DNA of 38,421 nt. Origin: Planctomycetota bacterium. Lineage in GTDB: Bacteria > Planctomycetota > Phycisphaerae > UBA1845. The stretch's first letter is position 1, and every line of letters begins with the position of its first letter. The notes under the pieces are model-generated. The model searched no databases. It saw only the letters and a list, made by a program, of their open reading frames with translations, and was not told the DNA's origin. Position numbers and translations under genes: made by a program. Positions 25,316 to 33,743 of this stretch are shown in pieces. The DNA lies in contig JAJRPG010000070.1 in NCBI GenBank assembly GCA_024280855.1, positions 1 to 38,421 on the forward strand. Reading direction: 5' to 3'.

Positions 25316-27046
25316 CTACTCGCACGCTCCACCTTGGGGAGGCACACAAGTTCCCGCTAGGCAATCCGTCACGCCATGGCCAAATGGCTCTGTGGCAAAG
25401 GCTTGCACAGCACGAAGCACGTCTGCGCCGGCTGTCACGATTGCGTTAGGTACTGCGCCAGCATTATCCACTCGCGAAAGGATTGGCGCATTAGGATCGA
25501 GTTGGAATTTTTTCACTACGGCTACAATGTCAGCAGACGTGACTATACCATCCGGGAACGTCCAGATGCTGCCAATAAATGAACCAACCACATCGCCGTA
25601 TTCACGACCTGCGGCAATTTGTGGCGGCGTGGTGTCTATTGGGTAGTCTGGTGTGAAATCTGAGCCATTATCGGTTAATGCCACGTTATAGGTGTTGCCA
25701 GGGACAACGTTACAGCCTGTGACATGTAATGCATCAGCACTGCCGAAATTGCAGTAATAAGTTGAGTCGCCGGGCGCTGGCAACGGGCCATCGATCAACG
25801 CTGCATACCAGCCATCTGAGCCGAGGTCGACAAGCGATGTACAATCTACATACCTATCTGTTGTGCTGCCAACTCGATTAACACGAATGGCTATCTCGAG
25901 TACGCCAAAGCCGCTTACATCGAATGAAATATAACGATCTTTGCCGAACCCGGCTTCGCCGGGTAAGAAGGTGAACGGAGGAACTATAGGGCCGTCTGAT
26001 GTAAGAAGATTAGGGCGATAGTTTTCTAACGTGCAGCGCATGCGCCTCGCCTGGTCCAGTGAGAATTCTGTCATGCAGATGTCATCAGAATAATCGAGGT
26101 AATTTTGAACGGCATCCGGTGTGCCGCAAGTGTTGGCGCTGGAGCAGCCAAATGTTGGCGAGCTTTGCGGCTTCGTATCACATATCAAATCGCCGTTGGC
26201 GTAGCACCCCGTACCGTTTGGGCAACCACCCGAACCCCAAGGGTGAAAAAGGCCTAAGTAATGGCCAACTTCATGTGTCGTGGTGCGACCTAGATTGTAG
26301 GGTGGGCCTATGGGGCTATTCCGCCCAAACGAAGACCATAGAACAACGACTCGGTCGGCATTAGACCCTACGATGCCGCCCTGAGGTAAATCGGGAACAT
26401 AGCCAAGATTTCCGCTGGCGGTGTTGGTATAGATGTTCATGTAGCGGTTTGTATCCCAGGCGAGCGAATTCCAATAGGAGCCGCTATCATTGAACCATGT
26501 GGTGTTGTCGCTGTAAGTGATACCATTTGTCGGGCTACCATCTGGGGCTTCGGTGGCGAGAAAGAACTCAATCTGCATGTCGTTTCCGTTTCCACCATTC
26601 GAACCTGGGAGAGCCAGGAAGTCTTCGTTCAGAATATCGATCTGGCTTTGGACTAATGCTTCGCTGATGTGCCCGGTGGTTCCGTTAGATTGTCGGATTA
26701 CATGGACGACGACTGGTATTGAATATTTGATGACAGAAGGGGCATATGCCGGGTCTGGGTTGGTCACGCTGAAGGTGCAATCCTGCACGCCGCCGACACG
26801 GTTGATAAAAGCATTTACGCGGCTTGGCTCGGTGCCACACCGTAATCCTTTCTGAAAAAATTGATTTGAACCCGTGTACTCTGCCCATGATGAAAACGAC
26901 GTACCATCGACGACAATCAAGGCTTCTCCGGCTTGTTCGCCGCTAAGATATTGGTTTGTAGAGGCCTGTTGTGCCATCGCCGATGCGCTAAGTGTCATCG
27001 CTAGTCCAGCTATAAGGCAACTCGTTTGAAATGTTTGGTTTTTCAT
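25316..27046 (-). CDS. secreted M43 (pappalysin-type) metalloprotease with shared C-terminal module
   Basis: A 576-residue exported zinc protease. Residues 1-25 are a signal peptide (FQTSCLIAGLAMTLSASAMA). A propeptide carries GLRCGTEPSRV, resembling the CGT motif near the N-terminus of bacterial M43 enzymes. The catalytic domain has the zinc site HEVGHYLGLFHPWG (HExxHxxGxxH, metzincin) and a Met-turn region NYLDYSDDICMTEFS. It continues with a C-terminal module of about 230 residues (PGEAGFGKDRYISFDVSG to CVPPQGGACE) shared with the two FG-GAP proteins on the same strand. The ATG at 27046 has AGGA at 8-base spacing. It may process other surface proteins; its substrate is unknown. Confidence 0.88.
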   Translation of the reverse strand: MKNQTFQTSCLIAGLAMTLSASAMAQQASTNQYLSGEQAGEALIVVDGTSFSSWAEYTGSNQFFQKGLRCGTEPSRVNAFINRVGGVQDCTFSVTNPDPAYAPSVIKYSIPVVVHVIRQSNGTTGHISEALVQSQIDILNEDFLALPGSNGGNGNDMQIEFFLATEAPDGSPTNGITYSDNTTWFNDSGSYWNSLAWDTNRYMNIYTNTASGNLGYVPDLPQGGIVGSNADRVVVLWSSFGRNSPIGPPYNLGRTTTHEVGHYLGLFHPWGSGGCPNGTGCYANGDLICDTKPQSSPTFGCSSANTCGTPDAVQNYLDYSDDICMTEFSLDQARRMRCTLENYRPNLLTSDGPIVPPFTFLPGEAGFGKDRYISFDVSGFGVLEIAIRVNRVGSTTDRYVDCTSLVDLGSDGWYAALIDGPLPAPGDSTYYCNFGSADALHVTGCNVVPGNTYNVALTDNGSDFTPDYPIDTTPPQIAAGREYGDVVGSFIGSIWTFPDGIVTSADIVAVVKKFQLDPNAPILSRVDNAGAVPNAIVTAGADVLRAVQAFATEPFGHGVTDCLAGTCVPPQGGACE

Positions 27047-27253
27047 CAATATCATCCTAACAGCTGTTTGCGTACGTTCATCATTCTTGGCCCTATTACA
27101 CTTGCTCGGCGACTGCATTCTAGCATGATTGCCCGTGAAATTGCAAGAAATTTTATGACGTCTATAGGAATATTTGGCCGGCTTGATGATTCGTGGAGGT
27201 TGTGGGCTTATGGGGGCGCAAACAGGGGAGGCACGGGGTTGGCATTGAAATTG

Positions 27254-27817
27254 TTAGACCAATTTTTCCAGCTCGAAGGGCTTGGCGGATTTGATATTGA
27301 GGCGGAATAAGCTGCGGGGGGCGGGGTCGTGGGTAAGCGTGAAATCTTTGTGGCCTAGAAATCCTGCGACGAAAGTTTCTACTTCCGGCAGGCAAACACT
27401 TAGTGTGTCAGGCGTGTTGGGGGCGTGTGCCCGGTCGTTGATGCAAAGCTCGAACTCATCACGACAGAATTTTAACGGACTCTCGTTGGCGAGTGTTTCT
27501 TCTAGTAATAGGCATGCTTTAGCTGCGGCTTGAATGGCTTGGCGGAGTCTGTCATCATTGCTGCCGTCGAGCGAGGCTTTGCGGTTGTATCGCAGGCCCC
27601 ACCGGTCGCCTGTGTTGTCTAAGTTGTAATCGCCTTCAAGCCCGATGAGCATGACGCCGGGACCAGCGGGGACATGGCGATAGTCAGCTACGTCGATAAG
27701 TAAGCCGTCGAGCGCCTTGTCTCTAATCCAGGCGTGAAAAATATCTATAACCCTCGCTGGGTCTATGCCCAGTGGGCCTTCCACAAACATCTTGATATTG
27801 ACGTGTTGTAATTGCAT
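27254..27817 (-). CDS. unknown protein co-encoded with the sulfite/nitrite reductase
   Basis: A 187-residue soluble protein without signal peptide or membrane segment. The sequence begins MQLQHVNIKMFVEGPLGIDP and includes VPAGPGVMLIGLEGDYNLD, RWGLRYNRKASLDGS and LKFCRDEFELCINDRAHAPN. I recognise no family. It begins 45 bases after the reductase stop on the same strand, so the two are likely one operon. That suggests a role linked to sulfite/nitrite reduction, perhaps as an accessory or cofactor-handling protein; this is inference from position alone. The ribosome binding site is weak (GGAG 13 bases away). Confidence 0.65.
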   Translation of the reverse strand: MQLQHVNIKMFVEGPLGIDPARVIDIFHAWIRDKALDGLLIDVADYRHVPAGPGVMLIGLEGDYNLDNTGDRWGLRYNRKASLDGSNDDRLRQAIQAAAKACLLLEETLANESPLKFCRDEFELCINDRAHAPNTPDTLSVCLPEVETFVAGFLGHKDFTLTHDPAPRSLFRLNIKSAKPFELEKLV

Positions 27818-27862
27818 CTGTTAGCTATAACTCCTAGCCGGGAATCTTAATTTTTGGCAACG

Positions 27863-30130
27863 CTATGACGACGAAAGCCCTTCCTGTCTCATGCGGTTGT
27901 AACAGGCGTGGATGGCTTCGACAAATAGTTGGGCTTCCTCAATCGTATGCCTGGCTGACTCTTCAGTATAAGTTTGGCTGGCTTTGTCGTGGGCAGCGAA
28001 AAAGTAGCTGGCGAATTTTCCGCCGGCGAAGGGATCGAAGATAAGTTTCGTATCGTAATATCGCTCACGGAATTCCTCGATAATTTCGTCGGCGTCGTTG
28101 GATACGTCGTCGTATTTCATTTGCACGATAGCCTTAGCGGCTTTGAGCATGGATCTGTAAGCTTCGTCGCCAGCTTTTTGGGCGTCGTTTTCATCAAGGT
28201 GAATCTGCGATTCAAAGACCATGCGCTCTGCGTCGGTCATGGCAAATTGATAGGCTGTCACTACTTCGCCTGCGCACTCGCCTTTGCCAATGTCGCCCGT
28301 GCTATATTCGCGCGGGTCGTACCAGTCGGTGTAATAGGTTGGGTCTTGCTCATAAGTGGGGGCGTTTTGTGTGAGGTCGTGAAGCTCCTGACGAATGGCT
28401 GCCTTACCGATTCGCTTGATGAACGTCTGGAATGATTCGTCCGTCTCGCGCATGCGTAAGTAGTAGTCGGTGATGCGGTCGAGCGCGTCGGGAATACGTT
28501 TGGACGCAATCGCAATTACGGGCATACCATAAGAGCCAGCGTTATTTTCCCATTGGCCACCAAGCACAACCTGGAAGTGTGGCACTTGATAGCCATTGAT
28601 CGTGCGGCTCACACCGTAAAAGCCGATGTCCGCGACGTGATGCTGTCCGCAACTATTGAAACAGCCGCTGACTTTTACATGCAGGTTTTGAATGGCTTCG
28701 TCTAGCTTGAAACATTTTTCGTCCAGGAGTTTACGAAGGCGCGATGTTAAGCCTCTCGATGATGAGATGCCTAGCTTGCAGGTGTCGGTGCCTGGGCAGG
28801 TGACAATGTCGAGAATGTTGCATGCGCCAGCATCGCCGATGCCCGCACGACATAAGGCTTCATGCACAGCTGGTAGGTCGCTGCCGCTGACCCACCGAAT
28901 CACAAAATTTTGCTCGACGGTTGTGCGGATGGTTCCGGTAGTGAATTCTCGAAGAATGTCAGCCAATGAGCGAAGTTGATCAGCCGTTAAGTCGCCAAGC
29001 GGCAGAGCGACCGTCACCGTCGAATAACCAGCCTGACGCTGTGGCCGAACGTTGGTCTTTAGCCATTGGTTGAGTTTTTCGTTACCGTTAAGCAGAGGTA
29101 AATCGCTCGGCGGCTTCAGCGGTTTTTCGACATTGTCCTCAACGCTATTTATAAAATCTGTCCAGCGCGGATCATGTTGCAGCTTGGCCCGTTCCGCGAG
29201 AACTTCTTCTTTGAACTTATCGATGCCCCATTGTTTGATGAGAAATTTTAGGCGTGCTTTGGAGCGATTCTTTTTCTCGCCATGACGTCCGAATACTTTG
29301 GCGATAGCTTGGGCGATGGGAAGCATTTCTTCCATCGGGAGAAACTCATCGAAAAGCTTAGCCTGGAAGGGGACCGCGCCGAGTCCGCCGCCTACGACAA
29401 ACCTAAAGCCGCGCTGCTCTTTACCGTCCACCATCCTAGTCTCAGCCGTGTATCCAAAATCGTGCATCGCGGTTAAGCCGCAGGCGTGTTGAGCGCAGCC
29501 GCTAAACGTCGGCTTGACCTTGCGACCAAAGCTCTGCGCGTCTGGATGACCAAGAAGAAACTGTGTCAGCGCATCGGCATAAGGAGTGATGTCGAATTTC
29601 TCATCGGGGCAAACGCCGGCGTAAGGACATCCGGTGATGTTACGGACGGAGTTACCACAGGCTTCGCGGGTCGTGATGTTGACGGTTGCGAGTCTTCGCA
29701 TGATCGTCGGGGTGTCGTCAATGTGTATAAAGTGAAGTTGAAAATCCTGCCGCGTGGTAATGTGGCCAATGCCGTCAGAATATTCCTCAGCAAGCTCAGC
29801 CATGACTTCCAGTTGCTCAGGGTTCATGCCGCCGTAAGGAATTTTGATCCGCAACATACCCGGCGCATCCCATACGGTGTTGACGCCTTTGGTATTTTTG
29901 TCGTTGTCGTATGCGATCGTGCGGGTTTCGTTTCCGTCGTAGCGCTGCCCGTTGTCGTAGCGCTGGCCATACGCTCCTCGACGGAGTCGGGTCTCGGCGA
30001 AGATGACCTCCTCTATCTTGCCCTGACGGCGCAGCTCGATTTCGGTTTCGAAGGTGTCGATCTCCTCAGCCATTTGTGATGGCAGCTTCCCGTCGAGTCG
30101 ATCTTTCCAAAGTTCGTTGCTAGTCTTCAT
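27863..30130 (-). CDS. NirA-type siroheme sulfite/nitrite reductase with C-terminal extension
   Basis: A 755-residue cytoplasmic enzyme that reduces sulfite to sulfide or nitrite to ammonia with six electrons at a siroheme/[4Fe-4S] centre. Both half-repeats are visible: an N-terminal ferredoxin-like part (MLRIKIPYGGMNPEQLEVMA, GIGHITTRQDFQLHFI) and a second copy (YSTVTVALPLGDLTADQLRSLA). The cluster/siroheme ligands are CPGTDTC and, about 50 residues later, CFNSC in VSGCFNSCGQHH. The last 150 residues (from about 610) form a helical, charged extension (SMLKAAKAIVQMKYDDVS, EFRERYYDTKLIFDP) absent from classical NirA. The gene is divergent from the cysteine synthase gene, supporting sulfite rather than nitrite as substrate. 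GGAG precedes the ATG. Confidence 0.9.
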   Translation of the reverse strand: MKTSNELWKDRLDGKLPSQMAEEIDTFETEIELRRQGKIEEVIFAETRLRRGAYGQRYDNGQRYDGNETRTIAYDNDKNTKGVNTVWDAPGMLRIKIPYGGMNPEQLEVMAELAEEYSDGIGHITTRQDFQLHFIHIDDTPTIMRRLATVNITTREACGNSVRNITGCPYAGVCPDEKFDITPYADALTQFLLGHPDAQSFGRKVKPTFSGCAQHACGLTAMHDFGYTAETRMVDGKEQRGFRFVVGGGLGAVPFQAKLFDEFLPMEEMLPIAQAIAKVFGRHGEKKNRSKARLKFLIKQWGIDKFKEEVLAERAKLQHDPRWTDFINSVEDNVEKPLKPPSDLPLLNGNEKLNQWLKTNVRPQRQAGYSTVTVALPLGDLTADQLRSLADILREFTTGTIRTTVEQNFVIRWVSGSDLPAVHEALCRAGIGDAGACNILDIVTCPGTDTCKLGISSSRGLTSRLRKLLDEKCFKLDEAIQNLHVKVSGCFNSCGQHHVADIGFYGVSRTINGYQVPHFQVVLGGQWENNAGSYGMPVIAIASKRIPDALDRITDYYLRMRETDESFQTFIKRIGKAAIRQELHDLTQNAPTYEQDPTYYTDWYDPREYSTGDIGKGECAGEVVTAYQFAMTDAERMVFESQIHLDENDAQKAGDEAYRSMLKAAKAIVQMKYDDVSNDADEIIEEFRERYYDTKLIFDPFAGGKFASYFFAAHDKASQTYTEESARHTIEEAQLFVEAIHACYNRMRQEGLSSS

Positions 30131-30300
30131 AATATTATCGCTCCGGCCGGCGACCTTGGCTCATGCCCTCACATGGTCCATTTGCAGCCTTGCCAGTGTA
30201 TCAAATTGGCCCTCTGTTATCAATGATATGTGTGTAATCGGCGGGCGTCCGCTGAGGCTTGTGATGGAAATCCCTTGGCTAATGACCTATAGTGTCTGTT
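30131..30300. promoter_or_regulatory. divergent promoter region between the reductase and cysteine synthase genes
   Basis: The 170-base gap between two divergent starts must contain both promoters or a shared control region. I see no certain -35/-10 pair and no strong dyad. Confidence 0.35.
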
Positions 30301-31656
30301 ATGAGCAACAACCACACATTACGGATATACGACTCGATTCTCGGACTACTCTCCAACGAGGACAATCCGACGCCATTGGTGCGGCTTAACAAGGTCACAG
30401 GATTCAAACATGCCCAGGTTTACGGTAAGCTGGAGTGGTATAATCCCTTTGGTGCGGTCAAGGACCGGGTAGCGGCTAACATGATTCTCGACGCGGAAGA
30501 GAAGGGGTTGTTAGGGCCAGGGAAGAAGCTTGTCGAAGCCACTTCGGGCAATACCGGCATGGGCCTTGCGATGATGGGCAATGCCAAGGGGTATGCCCTG
30601 CGAACGCCGCTGTCCATTGCTATCCCGCTCGAAAAGAGAACTGTGTTGAAGTTTTTCGGGACCGAGGTGATTGAGTTGGATGATTCGCTATGTCCTGCGC
30701 CGGGTGCGCCGGAGGGGGCGATTGCCAAGGCGATGGAGACAGCTGACACGCAGCCTGAGTATGTGCTTTTGAACCAATATAAAAACCAGGCGAATCCTGA
30801 TAGCCATTACAAAACGACCGGGCCTGAAATCTGGCGACAGACTGAGGGTAAGGTGACGCATTTCGTCGCCGGCTTGGGAACGTGTGGCACGATTACGGGG
30901 ACGGGGAAATTTCTCAAAGAGAAAAATGAGAAGGTGAAGGTCATCGGCGTTCATCCGGAAGATGGCCACGATATTCCTGGCGTGCGTAGTTTGAGGCAAT
31001 TGCAGCAGACGGAATTGTTTGCGCCGGATAAATACGATCAGACGATTGAGGTGACTAACCGCGAGGCGTTTGATTTGTGTCTTCGATTAAATCGAGAAGA
31101 GAGCATTGTGGCTGGTCCTAGTTCCGGCATGGCGTTAGCTGGTGCGCTCAAGACAATTCCCGATGAGCCGGGGACCGTGGTGGTGATTGTTTTTCCTGAC
31201 AATGTTTTCAAATATGCCTCGTCGGTGCAAAGGTATTTTCCGAAGATTTGTCCGCCAGATAGTAAGGGTGAAAGCAGTGGGCCTACGCAGGATGAGCTTT
31301 TCCTAGCGGGCATGATGGAGAATCTAAAGAACCCACACGATTCGATTCGCGTGAGTGTTTTGAAAAAAATGTTGGAAGAAGGCAAGAAGCCGATGCTGGT
31401 AGACGTAAGGCCTGCGGAGATGTTCAGCGATAAGGCTATCGCAGGTTCGGTCAATATCCCGATGGAAGAAATCCCCGATCGAGTAGAAGATTTCCCCGAA
31501 GACCGCGACGCGCCAATTGTCATGGTTTGCGGCATCGGAAAATTCTCCAAGACCTGGACGCTATATCTTAAATCCCTTGGCTATCGGAACGTGCGCAGCC
31601 TTAAAGGCGGGATTGGAGAGTGGGTAAGGAAGGGGTTTGATACGACGGCGGGTTAG
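30301..31656 (+). CDS. cysteine synthase fused to a rhodanese domain
   Basis: A 451-residue PLP enzyme. Residues 1-320 match the cysteine synthase/cystathionine beta-synthase fold: the PLP-binding Lys54 in NPFGAVKDR, the SGNTG loop near residue 81 (EATSGNTGMG), GLGTCGTITG for the phosphate, and GPSSGMALAG. It would convert O-acetylserine (or a similar acceptor) plus sulfide to cysteine. A rhodanese domain follows (about 360-450; MLVDVRPAEMFSDKAIAGSVNIPMEEI) with the catalytic Cys410 in VMVCGIGKFSK. It could carry persulfide sulfur to or from the active site. A longer start 9 bases upstream is possible (GTG). The gene is divergent from the sulfite reductase, so together they cover sulfite to cysteine. 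Its last 111 bases recur at 34665-34775. Confidence 0.92.
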   Translation: MSNNHTLRIYDSILGLLSNEDNPTPLVRLNKVTGFKHAQVYGKLEWYNPFGAVKDRVAANMILDAEEKGLLGPGKKLVEATSGNTGMGLAMMGNAKGYALRTPLSIAIPLEKRTVLKFFGTEVIELDDSLCPAPGAPEGAIAKAMETADTQPEYVLLNQYKNQANPDSHYKTTGPEIWRQTEGKVTHFVAGLGTCGTITGTGKFLKEKNEKVKVIGVHPEDGHDIPGVRSLRQLQQTELFAPDKYDQTIEVTNREAFDLCLRLNREESIVAGPSSGMALAGALKTIPDEPGTVVVIVFPDNVFKYASSVQRYFPKICPPDSKGESSGPTQDELFLAGMMENLKNPHDSIRVSVLKKMLEEGKKPMLVDVRPAEMFSDKAIAGSVNIPMEEIPDRVEDFPEDRDAPIVMVCGIGKFSKTWTLYLKSLGYRNVRSLKGGIGEWVRKGFDTTAG

Positions 31657-31776
31657 CGGTAGATGCGTTAATATCAAGAGGATGAAGTTAGGTGTTCGCC
31701 TGTCGACTCTCGAGGTCTTAAAAGAAGAACCTGGGGCATTTGTCCAGCAATATTTGGATTTGTTGTGAGCTAAACT

Positions 31777-32394
31777 TTGATTGATCATACCTTAAACTAT
31801 CATGATACCAACACCCGTGCGTCAAATCCCGGTCGTGTTACATTATCACATGATAAGTTGCGAATTTTCCATCCAGAGCTTTTCACCATAAGAACGCGAT
31901 TTCTTGATTTTATTCCACGCCGACTACGTTCAAGTATGCGAGCTAAGTATATCTTTAATTTGCTATCAGAACATCTTGCCTATGGAGATGGTCGTGCCGC
32001 GTTAGTGGTTTCAACCAAGCCATACATGGTGGCTACATATACCGACGAAATGGATTGCGTTGCCATCCTACGATTTTTGCCAGAATCAGTCGCTTTTATG
32101 AATACCAACGTTGGAAGCAGATTGATTACAGTAAATACTTACTCGTATATGCAAGATGAGATTGAACATCCAGATTTAACAATTGGTCCTAACCGTTTAG
32201 GGCATTTTACGAACTTTTGGCCAATTATCGCAGATTTCCTAACCGACGATTTCGATCAGCTAAATCATTTGAAATCATGTATTTCTGATGTGGAATGGAG
32301 ACGTACTCAGGAATTGGCGGATCTAAAATTAGCGGATAGTTCTACTAAAATCCGTTATGGTTATCCAATGTTAAGCCATCAAATGGCTACCTGA
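31777..32394 (+). CDS. protein of unknown function
   Basis: A 205-residue soluble protein from a TTG start. No signal peptide or membrane segment. It contains RTRFLDFIPRRLRSSMRAKYIFNLLSEHLAYGDG, then AALVVSTKPYMVATYTDEMDCVAILRFLP and NRLGHFTNFWPIIADFLTDDFDQL. I recognise no family. The gene is AT-richer than its neighbours and lies 28 bases before the HNH gene on the same strand, suggesting a two-gene unit. No good ribosome binding site precedes the TTG and no in-frame ATG exists near the start, so the 5' end is uncertain. Confidence 0.6.
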   Translation: MIDHTLNYHDTNTRASNPGRVTLSHDKLRIFHPELFTIRTRFLDFIPRRLRSSMRAKYIFNLLSEHLAYGDGRAALVVSTKPYMVATYTDEMDCVAILRFLPESVAFMNTNVGSRLITVNTYSYMQDEIEHPDLTIGPNRLGHFTNFWPIIADFLTDDFDQLNHLKSCISDVEWRRTQELADLKLADSSTKIRYGYPMLSHQMAT

Positions 32395-32422
32395 AGCAAG
32401 GTAGCAAGTAGGTTGTACACTG

Positions 32423-33238
32423 ATGCCGAGCTTAGCCACACAGCAAGACTTCCGCGATGTGCAGAAACTTTCTTTCTGCTATCTATGCGGCGAGGAATTC
32501 AAGCCAAGTGATAGCATCAATCGCGACCACATGCCGCCATCAGCATTATTCGAGAAGGATGACAGAGACGTGCCTGTCATTCTACCGACACACTATGAGT
32601 GCAATGCAAAGGAGCATGTCACCGACGAGTTTATCGGGCAGTTCATTGCGCTGATACACGGTCGCACGCTAAAGCTGGGGCATCGTCCGTTGGATGCTAC
32701 CGTTGTCCAAGTTGCTGGTAAGCCGATCACATTTACTAGGGATTTGAATCTTCACCACTTTATCCGTCGCTGTGTTCGGGGTTTCCACGCTACCCTATAT
32801 CACGAGTGGCTTCCATCGAATACTGCAAATGTTTTTCATCCACCTGCGCGTGGGGGGCAGTTCGATGGCGACACTGGTGAGCCAACTGATGTGGTCCAAG
32901 CGATGCTTATAGCCGACAACGGATTAGAGCAGCACAAGTTATTCAGTTACGTTCTAAAACAGAATCGTATTGCAGGAAGTACCGACATAGTTATCTCACG
33001 AAATGGAAAGTGTGTTTACGAATGTGTTTGGACCACCTTTGACAACGGCAAGCCAATTTGTATTTTCGGTTTGAAAATTTACGACTGGCAGCAATTTGAG
33101 CAGTTTGATGGTCAGCCTCCACGGGGTTGTGTGGGCATATACAGCCCTGCGACTGGGCGTCCAAAGATCGCTACAAGGGCGACAGAGTTGGAATTTCCGT
33201 TCGCCAACAGTGACGCCCTCGACCCATTTGGGCGATGA
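32423..33238 (+). CDS. HNH-type endonuclease-like protein
   Basis: A 271-residue protein with a zinc-binding HNH-like core near its N-terminus: CYLCGEEF (Cys-x2-Cys), then NRDHMPPSALF with the DH of the HNH motif followed by PP, then a second His/Cys cluster, THYECNAKEH. This DHxPP arrangement is common in HNH nucleases of small defence or mobile gene pairs. The remaining 180 residues are soluble, with FHATLYHEWLP and CVGIYSPATGRP, and unassigned. It probably cleaves nucleic acid. Its partner upstream is unknown. It lies next to the repeat-rich region that begins at 33252. Confidence 0.75.
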   Translation: MPSLATQQDFRDVQKLSFCYLCGEEFKPSDSINRDHMPPSALFEKDDRDVPVILPTHYECNAKEHVTDEFIGQFIALIHGRTLKLGHRPLDATVVQVAGKPITFTRDLNLHHFIRRCVRGFHATLYHEWLPSNTANVFHPPARGGQFDGDTGEPTDVVQAMLIADNGLEQHKLFSYVLKQNRIAGSTDIVISRNGKCVYECVWTTFDNGKPICIFGLKIYDWQQFEQFDGQPPRGCVGIYSPATGRPKIATRATELEFPFANSDALDPFGR

Positions 33239-33251
33239 AGATTTGATGGCC

Positions 33252-33444
33252 GGGTGGCATGCTCAAGCCTCTAGGCGCGAGCATGTTTGACATCCGAATG
33301 GCCATGCCCGCGCTACGCTTGGGTATGCCACACCGTCGTCATTCCCACGAAGGTGGGAATCCAGCAGCTGTGAGCTGGTTGCAAAGACTGGATACCCGCC
33401 TTCGCGGGTATGACGATGTGTTTAGCCAAGTAGGGCACGGCTAT
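33252..33444. repeat. dispersed composite palindromic repeat R1, copy A
   Basis: A 193-base element nearly identical to 34478-34669. It contains two foldbacks: a left one with GTGGCATGCTCAAGC and its imperfect complement around 33310-33335, and a right one with ATTCCC-N8-GGGAAT (33341-33360) partnered with a matching inverted segment near 33392-33414. The element ends in CACGGCTAT, at the left edge of the MITE-like element. Confidence 0.75.
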
Positions 33445-33599
33445 TGCCTGCCGTCTTCGAAAATCAATCCGATGCCCGCTATGTTAATCTTTTCGCTGAA
33501 CGGCGATTGGGGTCTTCTTCTAGACACCTAACATTGTTTAGACCTGCCAGCATTTTAGGCGCTCGTAATCGGCAGGAAATAGCCATGCCCTACCTGGCT
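33424..33599. mobile_element. MITE-like element with 30-bp terminal inverted repeats
   Basis: The ends 33424-33453 (AGCCAAGTAGGGCACGGCTA...) and 33570-33599 are inverted repeats with 27 of 30 matches. The 176-base element has no coding capacity. The internal sequence (AAAATCAATCCGATGCC... through GGCGCTCGTAATCGG) recurs at 36518-36660, where the left end is degraded. Its left end overlaps the right end of R1. Confidence 0.6.
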
Positions 33600-33730
33600 A
33601 TGCGTTTCGCTGTTTGAATAATATAGCCCCCGTGCCCACACTTTCGGCATGGGGGGGAGTTACTATGGTTTTACTCACGCTGACTGTGGGGACTCTGTTG
33701 TGGTCAAAACATCGTGCTGCGATTATGTGA
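33599..33730 (+). pseudogene. stranded C-terminal tail of an IPTL-CTERM FG-GAP gene
   Basis: An open tail of 43 codons ending in TGA at 33728-33730, matching the last codons of the FG-GAP gene at 36759-38129 with few substitutions. It carries PVPTLSAWGGVTMVLL, a hydrophobic helix and SKHRAAIM. No start codon or FG-GAP body precedes it; the junction follows a TATGCG after the MITE-like element, where copy B has the entire gene instead. Confidence 0.8.
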
Positions 33731-33743
33731 TTGCCCTACTTGG

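Noticed and set aside
31682-31768. 28-codon open frame (MKLGVRLSTLEVLKEEPG...) after the cysteine synthase gene
   Set aside because: Reads plausibly as protein but is very short, with AGAGG directly abutting the ATG; possibly a gene remnant, not enough to call.
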